DNA of 50,710 nt from Lithacetigena sp037446255 [NCBI: Coprothermobacterota bacterium] (GCA_037446255.1 JBBIIY010000010.1:1-50710); one strand, 5' to 3'; positions 32,569-41,534 are shown, counted from the stretch's first letter. Translations and numbers: made by a program. Notes: a model not told the origin generated them from the letters alone.

Positions 32569-33027
32569 TTATTCCAATTTCACAAGGTCAACCGGTTTTG
32601 GTCCTTTAACTGACAAAAAAGCAGCCGGTTCGTCACCGACATTTTCAAAAGAATGCGGTATATCCATTTTCCCTTGTACTATATCGCCTTTTGTTGCTAC
32701 CAATTCACTATCTCCCACTCTAAATTTAACTTTTCCTCTCACAATGAAAAATAGTTCATCAGTAGTGGGATGTTTATGTAGGGGAACTTTTACACCGACC
32801 GGTAAATTGTATATGAAGGGGGCTATTGATTCATAATCACCAAAAAACGGATTTACCCTAACCTCAGAGCCATAGAAAAGTTTTTCCCCATAATAAATAT
32901 GGATAGAAGCTATACTGTCTTCTTTCAAGGAAAACTTACCTCTGACTGCGCCACAGTTAGGACATTTCTCGGGTGGTAATTCACCCTGATGTTGGTATCC
33001 GCAAACGCTACAAACCCACTGGGTCAT
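32569..33027 (-). CDS. rubredoxin-domain/cupin fusion protein
   Basis: A 152-residue two-domain protein. Residues 4-30 form a short rubredoxin-like knuckle, CSVCGYQHQGELPPEKCPNC, as at the C-terminus of rubrerythrin, binding one Fe or Zn. Residues about 50-145 form a cupin: PLHKHPTTDELFFIVRGKV (His, His, Glu) and IPHSFEN (His), the four metal ligands. It ends the SOD/flavodiiron operon, three bases after the ferritin-like gene. The rubredoxin domain suggests it takes electrons from the same carriers; a dioxygenase or isomerase role for the cupin is only possible, not shown. Confidence 0.8.
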   Translation of the reverse strand: MTQWVCSVCGYQHQGELPPEKCPNCGAVRGKFSLKEDSIASIHIYYGEKLFYGSEVRVNPFFGDYESIAPFIYNLPVGVKVPLHKHPTTDELFFIVRGKVKFRVGDSELVATKGDIVQGKMDIPHSFENVGDEPAAFLSVKGPKPVDLVKLE

Positions 33028-33030
33028 AGA

Positions 33031-33462
33031 TTACTTCATCCCTTCCAATAAACTGCTGAAAGTGTCGTGGTGGTCTTCTTCTTCTGCTAAAATCTTTCTA
33101 AACAGTTCAGCAGTGGTTTCATCATCTTCGCTAAGAGCCAGTTTGATTATGTCTTTATACATAACAATAGCCCCTGCTTCATCTTTAGCATCCTGTTCCA
33201 ACATTTCTTTAAGTGTTTCCCCTACGAATATCGGTTCGGGTTTGGTGGTGGGTTTTTCACCAAGATACCAGAGGCGCTCGGCAATGGCTTCTGCATGTTT
33301 CATTTCATCAATGGCTATGACCTTGAACTCTTCTTTCACGGCAAAATGCTTAACTCCGCTCCAGAGAACATGTTGCCACATATACTGGATGATAACCTGC
33401 ATTTCAGCAGCAATGGCTTTGTTTAACATACCTAATAACTCTTTACTTACATGGTGACTCAT
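33031..33462 (-). CDS. bacterioferritin/ferritin-like di-iron protein
   Basis: A 143-residue four-helix-bundle protein. Candidate di-iron ligands are Glu in AIAAEMQVIIQY (about 16-27), Glu and His in IDEMKHAEAIAERL (about 51-64), Glu in DAKDEAGAIVMY and Glu/His in LAEEEDHHDTF (about 125-135). This is the ferritin-like pattern of bacterioferritin and Dps-like stress proteins. Probably removes Fe2+ and peroxide together. Gap to fprA is 13 bases; strong AGGAGG before the ATG. Confidence 0.82.
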   Translation of the reverse strand: MSHHVSKELLGMLNKAIAAEMQVIIQYMWQHVLWSGVKHFAVKEEFKVIAIDEMKHAEAIAERLWYLGEKPTTKPEPIFVGETLKEMLEQDAKDEAGAIVMYKDIIKLALSEDDETTAELFRKILAEEEDHHDTFSSLLEGMK

Positions 33463-33475
33463 AACTAATCCTCCT

Positions 33476-34660
33476 TTAAATTATTTTAAATTCTTTGTGC
33501 TTATTTAATATATCTTCGGCTAACCTATCCAGAGCCTTAAAATCACCTTCTTTAGGATACCCTTTAGCTATTACCGGTTCCAGAACTTCCACTTTCAGGT
33601 TACCTATCATCCCGGATAATTGCTCTACCATCCTACCACCCCAACCATAAGAGCCTATTATGGAAAGCACCCGTACCTTGGGACGAAGAGCATTGGCCAG
33701 ATAAGTTCCATAGACGGCTACTGGATGAGGACCAGTTAACACTGTAGGGGTAGCCACAACTAAAGTAGCAGTATCCACCAGTGCCATGGCTAACTCTCCG
33801 ATGTCAGTTTTACTAAGGTTAAAGGGTTTTACCTCAACACCTCGCTTCATTAGTGCTTCAATAAAGTAATCAACCATTTTTTGAACACTGCCATGCATGG
33901 AAACATAAGGTAAGACTACTTCATTTCTTACCTCATCTGAAACCCATTCTTTATATAGGTCCATTATAAACTCGGGTCTGGTGTAAACCTGACCGTGGCT
34001 GGGAGCAATAAGTTCAATATCATATGAGCTCAATCTTTCTAAATGCTTCTGGATGTGATTCCTGAAAGGCATCATTATTTCTGCATAATATCTTTTAGCA
34101 GGTTTATATACATCCCCTTCATTACTAACAAATAACTCACTGGAAGCTATATGTGAACCAAACAGGTCACAGGGAAATAAAATTCTATCTTCTCTAAGAT
34201 AGGTTAGTATGGTCTCTGGCCAGTGCACCCAGGGAGCAAAAATAAATTCCAGGGTTTTATCTCCCAAAGTGAGAGTATCACGGTCATTTATAGTAATAAA
34301 TCGATCTTCCGGTATGAGAAGGTGGTCTTTTAAAAATTCTTTGCATTTGGAGTTGGTAACCACTTTTGCCTCGGGGAACTGCTTTATTACTTCGGGAATC
34401 TCCCCGGAATGGTCCTGCTCAGCATGATGGGAAATTACATAATCAATCCTGTCGATCCCCAGATTTTTTAGGTTGTTAATTAATACATTTTTTTTAGTAA
34501 AATCAACTGCATCAATTAAAGCTGTCTTTTCACTACCTTTTATAAGGTAGGAATTATAACTTGTCCCATCAGGAAGAGGGATTAATTCGTCAAACAGCCT
34601 CCTGTCCCAATCTAAAGCCCCTACTTCGTATATTTCTTTTTTTAATTCTCTTATTGCCAT
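33476..34660 (-). CDS. fprA: A-type flavodiiron protein (oxygen/NO reductase)
   Basis: Reduces O2 to water (or NO to N2O) with electrons from rubredoxin. The 394-residue protein has a metallo-beta-lactamase-like di-iron domain: ISHHAEQDHSG (about 77-87), PWVHWPET (about 142-149), FPCDLFGSH (about 161-169) and APSHGQVY (about 222-229). A flavodoxin domain follows from about 250, with VSMHGSVQKMVDYF and TPTVLTGPHP for FMN, and IGSYGWGG. The rubredoxin gene lies immediately upstream (3-base gap), the usual electron donor. Part of the SOD operon. Confidence 0.93.
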   Translation of the reverse strand: MAIRELKKEIYEVGALDWDRRLFDELIPLPDGTSYNSYLIKGSEKTALIDAVDFTKKNVLINNLKNLGIDRIDYVISHHAEQDHSGEIPEVIKQFPEAKVVTNSKCKEFLKDHLLIPEDRFITINDRDTLTLGDKTLEFIFAPWVHWPETILTYLREDRILFPCDLFGSHIASSELFVSNEGDVYKPAKRYYAEIMMPFRNHIQKHLERLSSYDIELIAPSHGQVYTRPEFIMDLYKEWVSDEVRNEVVLPYVSMHGSVQKMVDYFIEALMKRGVEVKPFNLSKTDIGELAMALVDTATLVVATPTVLTGPHPVAVYGTYLANALRPKVRVLSIIGSYGWGGRMVEQLSGMIGNLKVEVLEPVIAKGYPKEGDFKALDRLAEDILNKHKEFKII

Positions 34661-34663
34661 AAT

Positions 34664-34822
34664 CTACACCTTTTCAAACTGATCTTTATCTACCCCGCAT
34701 AGAGGGCAGGTCCAATCTGGTGGCAACTCTTCAAATGGAGTCCCTGCAGGAATTCCTGCATCCTCATCTCCTACTTCAGGGTTATAAACATACCCACAAA
34801 CCATACATTTGTACTTAGCCAT
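34664..34822 (-). CDS. rubredoxin
   Basis: A 52-residue rubredoxin. Reading the - strand gives [19 protein letters not shown], then a short loop, then [16 protein letters not shown]. The two CxxCG knuckles and length are typical. AAGGAGG sits six bases before the ATG at 34822; a second in-frame ATG at 34828 is too close to it. It lies between SOD (20-base gap) and the flavodiiron gene (3-base gap) and should reduce the latter. Confidence 0.93.
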   Translation of the reverse strand: MAKYKCMVCGYVYNPEVGDEDAGIPAGTPFEELPPDWTCPLCGVDKDQFEKV

Positions 34823-34842
34823 TTTCATCCTCCTTAACTTTG

Positions 34843-35442
34843 TTATTTACAGCAAAGGCAGGTTGCAAATCTGGAGGCAACTATCGCCCAGTTTATGGAT
34901 TTAAAGAAGGAATTAATATAATCCGCTCTCTTTAAACCATAATCTATCATAAAAGCATGTTCAAATACGTCCATTATTAGAATAGGTAAAGCTCCAGAAA
35001 GATGTCCTACATCGTGTTCGTTCACCCAGGCGTTAAACAACCTGTCCGTAGCTGAATCATAATAAAGGATTACCCAGCCAATGCCCCTCATAGCTCCGGT
35101 TCCTCGAAAATCATTTTCCCAGTTTTCCCAGGAACCAAAATCAATAACTATTTTTTTAAATAATTTTGATTTCTGGTCTAACTCACTGCCACCTTTAACC
35201 AGATTCTCAAAGTAGAATTCATGGAGTCTCATTCCATTAAATTCCCAGCCAAACCTTCTTCTTAATTCAGCGAATTCCGGGGTAGCAACCTTACCAGATT
35301 GAAGGTATTGTTTCAAAATATCATCCAGTTTAATAGTATTAGCCACATAACCCTGGTATAAAGTGAAGTGGTTTTTAAGAAGTTGGTCGCTAAATCCTTC
35401 TAAACCGAGGAGAATTTCATAATTTTTTGCTTCAATAGCCAT
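34843..35442 (-). CDS. sodB: Fe/Mn superoxide dismutase
   Basis: Dismutates superoxide to peroxide and oxygen in the cytoplasm. Metal ligands are visible in [12 protein letters not shown] (His), [11 protein letters not shown] (His), and [14 protein letters not shown] (Asp and His). The ATG at 35442 is used because AAGGAGGTATTT precedes it perfectly; the longer frame from 35472 has no such site. The gene then codes 199 residues, the usual size. The C-terminus ends in the unusual RFATCLCCK, with three cysteines not found in typical SODs. First gene of the operon; strict anaerobes more often use superoxide reductase. Confidence 0.92.
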   Translation of the reverse strand: MAIEAKNYEILLGLEGFSDQLLKNHFTLYQGYVANTIKLDDILKQYLQSGKVATPEFAELRRRFGWEFNGMRLHEFYFENLVKGGSELDQKSKLFKKIVIDFGSWENWENDFRGTGAMRGIGWVILYYDSATDRLFNAWVNEHDVGHLSGALPILIMDVFEHAFMIDYGLKRADYINSFFKSINWAIVASRFATCLCCK

Positions 35443-35489
35443 AAATACCTCCTTTTTCTGAAATTGCTTCAAGCATACTTTTTATAAAA

Positions 35490-35519
35490 TATTTATCCAT
35501 TTACAAATTGTTGCGTCAA
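35490..35519 (-). promoter_or_regulatory. promoter of the SOD operon
   Basis: TTGACG (35519-35514) and TAAATA (35495-35490) on the - strand, 18 bases apart (5 and 4 of 6 matches). It gives a leader of about 40 bases before the SOD ATG. It is the only convincing promoter in the 35443-35618 gap. Confidence 0.5.
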
Positions 35520-35542
35520 GGTAAACAGTTTAATTTATTGCC

Positions 35543-35564
35543 CGGGCTGGTTTAAATCTGCCCG
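35543..35564. promoter_or_regulatory. imperfect GC-rich dyad upstream of SOD promoter
   Basis: CGGGC (35543-35547) and GCCCG (35560-35564) are inverted around a GGTTTAAATC core, giving a 22-base imperfect palindrome about 24 bases upstream of the -35 box. It may bind a regulator, or it may be a weak terminator for the PAS gene just before it; no T run follows. Confidence 0.35.
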
Positions 35565-35618
35565 ATAGTATTCCATTATTACCCTGTACAGAAATATTTA
35601 AGCCATATAAATGAACAA

Positions 35619-36068
35619 TTATATGTCTTCAGAATAACTTCGCTCCCCCTCAATATTTTTTATATCGGTTACATCCATAGTAACCTCCAGCATACCTAAA
35701 TACTTTCCTTCTTTATCCCTAGCTGCCATATATTTTATATATATCTGCCTCCCTTTAATTATCCTCCAGGAATCTATTGAGTCTTTAGCTCCGCTTTTTA
35801 ATAATTCAATTATTTTATTCAAAGCTGGTATGCTGGCATCAGAATGACAGGCCTGAATGGTTGTTCCAATTATCTGTGGTTTACGGGGAAAAATTGAATT
35901 TTTAGGTTCGTTGTAAAAAACAATGTAATCGTCTTTATCCACAAAAGTAAGCTCTGCTGGAATAGTAGTAAATAATGCCTCCAGCTCCCGTGGTGAGAGA
36001 CTTCCCACGGTAAGCGGTACTTTCTCCTCTTTTTTATTCTGACAACAATTAATTTTTTTGTCGGTCAT
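35619..36068 (-). CDS. PAS_10-type single PAS domain protein
   Basis: A 149-residue protein of one PAS domain, the type found at the C-terminus of DUF438 proteins: LSPRELEALFTTIPAELTFVDKDDY (about 24-48), IFPRKPQIIGTTIQACHS (about 58-75), and a closing beta strand GMLEVTMDVTDI. The N-terminal MTDKKINCCQNKK carries a cysteine pair. No output domain, so it may act as a sensor partner of another protein. DUF438-type PAS domains have CHPPKS where this protein has CHSDAS. Between the SOD operon and the DHODH-like gene, both on the same strand. Confidence 0.75.
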   Translation of the reverse strand: MTDKKINCCQNKKEEKVPLTVGSLSPRELEALFTTIPAELTFVDKDDYIVFYNEPKNSIFPRKPQIIGTTIQACHSDASIPALNKIIELLKSGAKDSIDSWRIIKGRQIYIKYMAARDKEGKYLGMLEVTMDVTDIKNIEGERSYSEDI

Positions 36069-36171
36069 TTTTATACCTCCAAGTATAACATAAAATATTT
36101 TAATTGCTTAAATATTTCACAGCTTGAAGCATAGCAATTCGGTAAATTTAGCTTTAGCTGCCATTGCCTTC

Positions 36172-37158
36172 TTATTCTATTCCTACCATAGCTTTAATAT
36201 ATTGGAGTCTTTCATAAACTTCTGGTTGATCACTTTGCAATTGACTTAGTTTTCCTCGTATCTGGTTTATTGAATCAAAATTATGGATTTTCATCCAGTT
36301 TTCAATCTCATCTAATATAAGATTTATCTGTTTGATTCCTTTAAGATAAAGGGTAGAGCAGATTTGTACAGCAGTTGCTCCTACCAGTAACTGCTTAATT
36401 ACCCCAAACCCATCGTGAATACCAGTTGAAGCCGCAAGATCGCATTTTACCCGACCTCCTAAGAGGGCAATCCAGCGTAGAGGTAAACTCATTTCCTCTG
36501 AAGAGCTGAAACGGTGTCCATGGGTAATTTTGAGTTTATCAATATCTATATCCAGCTGGTAGAAACGGTTAAAAAGCACCAGAGCAGATGCTCCTCGTTT
36601 ATCCAGCTCCTTAGCCATCCAGGCTAAGGAGGTAAAGTAGGGACCAATCTTTACCATGATGGGAATGTCCACCACAGCTTTTACTTCCTCAAAAATTTTA
36701 AGGAATAACTGTTCAATGTCCTGACTTCTAAAATTAGGGTCGCTGGGCATCATAGAAATATTTAGTTCAATAGCATCCGCCCCTGCTTCTTCAATCTGGT
36801 TAGCATAGTTAACCCACCATTTGGGAGAAATGCAGTTAAGACTGGCAATCACCGGTATAGAGACCGCTTTTTTTGCTTGTTCTATCAGTTTCAAGTATTC
36901 CCTCGGCCCAATCTCCATACCCAACCTACCCACGTATTCCCTGGCTTCAGGATGCCAACCTGGTTCAAAAACCTGATCCAAATACTTAGCCTCGGCTTGC
37001 ATTTGTTCCTCAAAAAGCGATTTCAATACTACCGCTCCTGCTCCTGCCTCAGCTAACCTACGAACTCCCTCAGAAGTGGAAGATAAACTGGAACTTGCTG
37101 CAATTATCGGGTTTCGTAGGTTCAATCCTGCATACTTGGTAGACAGGTTAACCATCAT
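36172..37158 (-). CDS. dihydroorotate dehydrogenase-like flavoprotein
   Basis: FMN TIM-barrel oxidoreductase of 328 residues: GLNLRNPIIAASSSLSS (about 12-28), AGAGAVVLKSLFEEQ, IPVIASLNCISPKWW, ADAIELNISMMPSDP (about 130-144), MVKIGPYF, CDLAASTGIHDG (about 246-257) and GATAVQICSTLYLKG. The catalytic Cys of class 1 PyrD (NxSCPN) is missing; instead NISMMPSDP is present, as in the DHODH-like proteins of anaerobes whose substrate is not known. So it is not expected to make orotate. AAAGGAGGTAGTTT precedes the ATG at 37158. Confidence 0.82.
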   Translation of the reverse strand: MMVNLSTKYAGLNLRNPIIAASSSLSSTSEGVRRLAEAGAGAVVLKSLFEEQMQAEAKYLDQVFEPGWHPEAREYVGRLGMEIGPREYLKLIEQAKKAVSIPVIASLNCISPKWWVNYANQIEEAGADAIELNISMMPSDPNFRSQDIEQLFLKIFEEVKAVVDIPIMVKIGPYFTSLAWMAKELDKRGASALVLFNRFYQLDIDIDKLKITHGHRFSSSEEMSLPLRWIALLGGRVKCDLAASTGIHDGFGVIKQLLVGATAVQICSTLYLKGIKQINLILDEIENWMKIHNFDSINQIRGKLSQLQSDQPEVYERLQYIKAMVGIE

Positions 37159-37322
37159 AAACTACCTCCTTTCTGAATTTCAACTTACTTGATGAATTAA
37201 CAAATAATTATAACATAACAAAACTGTTCATAAACTCCAAATGGAAACTGGCATTCCCAAAGGTAGATAGGAATGCACTATAATAAGTTTGCCTTAAAAA
37301 ACCTATTTACACGCATTAAATA

Positions 37323-37352
37323 TTCACAAATTATAAATGATAGGTATATAAT
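37323..37352 (+). promoter_or_regulatory. promoter of the ABC exporter operon
   Basis: TTCACA (37323-37328) and TATAAT (37347-37352) with an 18-base spacer (5 and 6 of 6 matches). Transcription would start near 37359, about 85 bases before the ATG at 37445. The remaining 37159-37322 shows nothing clear. Confidence 0.55.
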
Positions 37353-37444
37353 AATTTTGTAGACAATGATTACCACATTTCAACTGTTTACCAAAACAAA
37401 TGTACCAAACAAAATACACTTATCAAACTCTGAAAGGAGGTACT

Positions 37445-38308
37445 ATGTCAGATTATGCAATTTTAGCTGAAAATTTATCTTACTGGTACAACTCCCTGAT
37501 TGCTGTTGACCATATTAGTTTTCAGGTAGAACGAGGAGAAGTACTGGGTTTTCTGGGACCCAATGGTGCAGGAAAAACTACAACTGTTAAAATGTTGATT
37601 GGTTTACTTAAACCCAAAGCAGGTAAAGCTACCATGTTGGGAATGGATATTTCTACCGAAGTAGAGAAAGTACAGAATAAAATTGGTGTTTGCTTTGAGG
37701 TAACCAACCTGTACGAACAGATGAGTGCTTTAGAAAATCTTAACTTTTTTGCTCAACTCTTTAGTGTTAAGAATTTTAATGGGCTTGAACTTTTAAAAAG
37801 GGTGGGGCTTTCTGGAAGAGAAAAAGAAAAAGTAGAAAACTATTCCAAGGGAATGAAACAAAGACTTATGATTGCCCGTTCACTGGTAAACAAACCTGAA
37901 ATTCTATTTCTTGATGAACCTACTGCTGGACTTGACCCGGTATCATCCGAAGAAATCAGAAATATTATCCTTGAGGAGAAAAAAAGAGGGGTTACCATTT
38001 TCCTTACCACACATGACATGTGGGAAGCAGACAAACTCTCCGATAAGGTAGCTTTTATTGACCGGGGAAAAATTGTTGCACTGGATGCTCCTCTTAATTT
38101 AAAACAACAATATGGAAAAAGGGCTCTTATAGCAAAAATCCAGAATGATGATGGAAAATATGAAGAAAAAGAAATTACCCTGGACACACCTGAAACACCG
38201 ATGGGCATAAGCAATCTCTTGCAGAAAGGAAAAATAATCACCTTGCACAGTGAAGAAGCTACCCTGGAGGACATATTCATTAAAATTACCGGTAGAGGTT
38301 TGTTATGA
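37445..38308 (+). CDS. ABC exporter ATP-binding subunit
   Basis: ATPase of an ABC-2-type exporter. Walker A LGPNGAGKTTTV, Q-loop CFEVTNLYEQMSALENL, signature NYSKGMKQRLM, Walker B ILFLDEPTAGLDP, and switch His in TTHDMWEADKLSD. The C-terminal about 80 residues follow the usual drug/antibiotic exporter pattern (LEDIFIKITGRGL). The start at 37445 follows AAAGGAGGTACT; a longer in-frame ORF from 37400 has no Shine-Dalgarno. Its stop overlaps the start of the first permease by four bases (ATGA). Confidence 0.92.
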   Translation: MSDYAILAENLSYWYNSLIAVDHISFQVERGEVLGFLGPNGAGKTTTVKMLIGLLKPKAGKATMLGMDISTEVEKVQNKIGVCFEVTNLYEQMSALENLNFFAQLFSVKNFNGLELLKRVGLSGREKEKVENYSKGMKQRLMIARSLVNKPEILFLDEPTAGLDPVSSEEIRNIILEEKKRGVTIFLTTHDMWEADKLSDKVAFIDRGKIVALDAPLNLKQQYGKRALIAKIQNDDGKYEEKEITLDTPETPMGISNLLQKGKIITLHSEEATLEDIFIKITGRGLL

Positions 38309-39366
38309 TTAATTTTCATATAATTAAAACCTTAGTAGCTAAAGAACTGAAATTGTTTATGAAAAATCGCTTTTTCGCATTGATTACTGTGCTGGGAATG
38401 TTTTTTTACATTTTAGTTTACTTTCTTATGCCCAAAACCGTTAATGAAACTTTAAAGTTAGGTATTTATGCTCCCACCATCCCTCCAATTTTAGAGCAAT
38501 TTCAGGGAGAAGGCTTAAAACTTGATTCTTTTGACTCGGAAGAGAAATTAAAAAATGCGGTTCTTCAAGGAAAAGTATCAGCAGGCATCGCTTTTCCAGT
38601 TGATTTTATGAAGATCATCGCCACAGGAGAGAGGCCTACTCTAAAGCTTTTTATACTTTCAAACTTACCTTCCGAAGTAAAAAGTGCAGTTGAATTAATG
38701 TTAAATGAGCTAATTCTTATGCAAACAGGACATCCTTTATCCGTTGAGGTTAAGCAAGAAATTTTAGGATATGATATGCTGGGTAAACAGATACCACCAA
38801 GAAAACTGATTATCCCTTTGCTTGCCTTTATCCTAATTTTAACTGAAGGCTGGGGATTAGCTACCCTCATCGCAGAAGAGATAGAAAAAAAGACTATTCA
38901 AGCGTTATTGGTTACACCAATAACCATTAGAGATATATTTATTGCCAAAGGGATAACCGGTACCGCATTAGCTTTTATCCAGGTTACCTTTTTCTTGATT
39001 ATCACCGGCGGATTAAGCAAAGAACCTTTGCTGATACTTACAACCCTGATGATGGGAGCTATAATGATTACTGGATTTAGCTTTCTGATTGGCTCGGTAG
39101 CCAAAGACTTTATGTCGGTTTTGGGCTGGGGAATAATAATGTTTTTTGGTATGTCCTTTCCTTCATTTAATATATTGTTTCCCGGTGCAATTATTACCGA
39201 CTGGATTAAATTGATACCTTCTTATTATCTGGTAGAAACTATCTACCGGGTAATAAACTATGGTTATGGTTGGAAGGAAGTATGGTTATACCTAATTTAT
39301 ATCCTGGCATTTTCTATAGGACTTTTATTATTAGGTACCTTGTCTTTACGGAGGAGATTCCAATGA
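38305..39366 (+). CDS. ABC-2 type permease, first
   Basis: Membrane subunit of 353 residues. An N-terminal helix (about 24-42) is followed by a large extracytoplasmic loop (about 45-165) and five helices between about 168 and 350. This is the ABC-2 permease (PF12698-like) architecture. EEIEKKTIQALLVTPITIRDIFIAKGITG is the cytoplasmic coupling segment. Cargo unknown. Overlaps both neighbours by four bases. Confidence 0.88.
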   Translation: MINFHIIKTLVAKELKLFMKNRFFALITVLGMFFYILVYFLMPKTVNETLKLGIYAPTIPPILEQFQGEGLKLDSFDSEEKLKNAVLQGKVSAGIAFPVDFMKIIATGERPTLKLFILSNLPSEVKSAVELMLNELILMQTGHPLSVEVKQEILGYDMLGKQIPPRKLIIPLLAFILILTEGWGLATLIAEEIEKKTIQALLVTPITIRDIFIAKGITGTALAFIQVTFFLIITGGLSKEPLLILTTLMMGAIMITGFSFLIGSVAKDFMSVLGWGIIMFFGMSFPSFNILFPGAIITDWIKLIPSYYLVETIYRVINYGYGWKEVWLYLIYILAFSIGLLLLGTLSLRRRFQ

Positions 39367-40424
39367 ATCTTAAGCGTATCTTTATTTTATTGGGTAAAGA
39401 ACTAATTTATAGTTCCAAAAGTTTTCTTTTCATCTGGATTTTGGTAGCTCCTATCTTTGTTACACTTCTATTTTCGTTAGTATTCGGAACGCTATTTCGT
39501 GAAAAACCCAGATTGGGAATATTTGACCTGGGTACTTCACAACTGGTAGAAATGGCTAAAACAACTGATTCTTTATCTTTAAAATTATATAACAACCATG
39601 TGGATTTGAAAAAAGCCGTGGAAAAAGGAGTTATAGACTTTGGTTTGATTTTACCTCCTGATTATGATAACTCTCTTATTACCGGGGAAAGAGTTGAACT
39701 TCAGGTATATACCTGGGGACAAAGCCTGGCTAAAAACCGAATGATTCTGGGTGTAACTATTGCTAATCTATCCCGAAAAATTTCCGGAATTGAGTCGCCC
39801 CTAAAAATAGAAACAATTACTCTGGGAGATACCAAATCTATACCCTGGGAGGACCGCATACTTCCTTTTATAGTACTAATGGCTGTATTCCTCGGAGGAG
39901 TTTTCCTCCCGGCTACTTCTTTAATTGAAGAAAAAAATAAAGGCACTATTCAGGCTGTGATAGTAACCCCAATAACTACAGCCGAAATAATCATAGCCAA
40001 AGGCTCATTAGGGGTAATATTAAGTATGTTGATGGGAATAATAATACTATTCCTTAATAATGCCTTTGGTAATCAACCCCTTTTACTTTTAACCCTTTTA
40101 TTACTTGGGGCTATTATGGCTGCCACTATCAGTTTAATGTTAGGCACTCTGATTAAGGATTTTACCACCCTATTTTCTGTCTGGAAGTCAGGGGGGATAC
40201 TCCTTTTCTTTCCTGCGTTAGCCTATATCTTTCCGCAAATACCCCAATGGCTTAGTAAACTTTTCCCTACTTACTACTTGATTACCCCTATTGTAGAAGT
40301 AATACAAAAGGGAGCAGGTTGGCAGGAAGCCTGGTTAAATATGACTGTCTTATCAGGTGTAGATGTATTATTGATAGTTATACTCTTGGTTATTATCAAG
40401 GTAAAAAACCCTTTCACCGCTTAA
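39363..40424 (+). CDS. ABC-2 type permease, second
   Basis: Homologous to the preceding permease and of the same length (353 residues), likely its heterodimer partner. It has an N-terminal helix (about 20-37), the soluble extracellular loop, then EEKNKGTIQAVIVTPITTAEIIIAKGSLG (coupling segment) and five helices. The start is the ATG at 39363 in an ATGA overlap with GGAGGA upstream; the ORF upstream of it from 39270 is only a shadow of the first permease. Confidence 0.88.
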   Translation: MNLKRIFILLGKELIYSSKSFLFIWILVAPIFVTLLFSLVFGTLFREKPRLGIFDLGTSQLVEMAKTTDSLSLKLYNNHVDLKKAVEKGVIDFGLILPPDYDNSLITGERVELQVYTWGQSLAKNRMILGVTIANLSRKISGIESPLKIETITLGDTKSIPWEDRILPFIVLMAVFLGGVFLPATSLIEEKNKGTIQAVIVTPITTAEIIIAKGSLGVILSMLMGIIILFLNNAFGNQPLLLLTLLLLGAIMAATISLMLGTLIKDFTTLFSVWKSGGILLFFPALAYIFPQIPQWLSKLFPTYYLITPIVEVIQKGAGWQEAWLNMTVLSGVDVLLIVILLVIIKVKNPFTA

Positions 40425-40493
40425 GAGAAGGAGAATATTTTAAATTAATTACTGAATAGATTACTTATTAATTTTGATTACCAATAAAAATTA

Positions 40494-40522
40494 TTGACTA
40501 TTATTCACTTAAGCCTTAAAAT
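40494..40522 (+). promoter_or_regulatory. promoter of folD-fhs2
   Basis: TTGACT (40494-40499), a 17-base spacer and TAAAAT (40517-40522), both 5 of 6 matches. The start would be near 40529, leaving a leader of about 77 bases before the folD ATG, which is preceded by CAGGAGGC. Confidence 0.6.
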
Positions 40523-40605
40523 TAATTTGGTTTTCATAAATTAAGCCTGACTTATTATTCAATATATTTAGTTGGGGTACAATAAATTTTACAGGAGGCT
40601 CTTGT

Positions 40606-41508
40606 ATGGCAGCAAAAATAATAGACGGAAATAAAATAGCCACCGAAATCCGTCAGGAAATTAAAGAAAGGGTCGCTAAACTCAAAGAAAAGGGTATCAC
40701 CCCCAAACTATCTGTGGTTCTCGTTGGTGATGACCCGGCATCTATCTCTTACATCACCTCCAAAGCCAAAGGGTGTGATGAAATTGGTATGTGTTCTGAA
40801 ACCATTAAATTACCGGCTGATGCCACAGAAATGGAGGTTATGGGTACCGTGGATGCCCTAAATAAAGACCCTGAAGTTCATGGTATTCTGGTTCAGCTTC
40901 CTCTACCCAAACACATTAAACCCGATAACATCATTAACTACATCTCTCCAGAAAAAGATGTTGATGCTTTCACTCCCCTGAACCTTGGAAAATTGATGCG
41001 AGGAGAGGAAGCTTTTCTTCCCTGCACTCCTCATGGTATTTACCAGCTTCTTGTTCGCTCGGGTGTTAACCTGAAAGGCGCAGAAGTGGTAATAGTAGGC
41101 GCAAGCAATATTGTGGGAAGACCTCTAACCATGCTTTTATCGCAGGAAAAAGACGGTTTAAGCGCCACGGTAACCCTGTGCCATATGTTCACCAAAGATA
41201 TTTCTATTCACACCAAAAGAGCAGATGTGTTAATAGTTGCTGTAGGCAAAGCCAATCTGGTTACCGCTAACATGGTTAAAGAGGGTGTTGTGGTCATTGA
41301 TGTGGGCATCAACAGGATAGGAAAAACTGAATCTGGAAAAGCCATCATTGTTGGTGATGTGGATTTTGAGGGTATAAAAGAAAAGGCTTCAGCCATCACT
41401 CCTGTTCCCGGAGGGGTTGGTCCTATGACTGTTACTATGCTTCTAGTTAATACCGTAGAAGCTGCAGAAAGAACGATTAAAGGTTGTTGTTGTAAAAGTA
41501 AATGTTAA
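40606..41508 (+). CDS. folD: bifunctional methylene-THF dehydrogenase/methenyl-THF cyclohydrolase
   Basis: Connects 10-formyl-THF and methylene-THF, the middle of the Wood-Ljungdahl methyl branch. The 300-residue protein has VGDDPASISYITSKAKGC (about 41-58, with the catalytic Tyr and Lys), HGILVQLPLPKHI (about 95-107), PEKDVDAFTPLNLGKL, VVIVGASNIVGRPLTMLL (NADP loop, about 164-181) and TPVPGGVGPMTVTMLL. The C-terminus has an unusual tail ending GCCCKSKC, with four cysteines, beyond the last helix. First gene of a two-gene unit with fhs2 (26-base gap). Confidence 0.95.
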   Translation: MAAKIIDGNKIATEIRQEIKERVAKLKEKGITPKLSVVLVGDDPASISYITSKAKGCDEIGMCSETIKLPADATEMEVMGTVDALNKDPEVHGILVQLPLPKHIKPDNIINYISPEKDVDAFTPLNLGKLMRGEEAFLPCTPHGIYQLLVRSGVNLKGAEVVIVGASNIVGRPLTMLLSQEKDGLSATVTLCHMFTKDISIHTKRADVLIVAVGKANLVTANMVKEGVVVIDVGINRIGKTESGKAIIVGDVDFEGIKEKASAITPVPGGVGPMTVTMLLVNTVEAAERTIKGCCCKSKC

Positions 41509-41534
41509 TTCAATAAAGGGAGAATAAGATAACC

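Noticed and set aside
34843-35472. SOD start at 35472
   Set aside because: The ATG at 35442 has a perfect AAGGAGG six to seven bases upstream and matches the usual SOD length.
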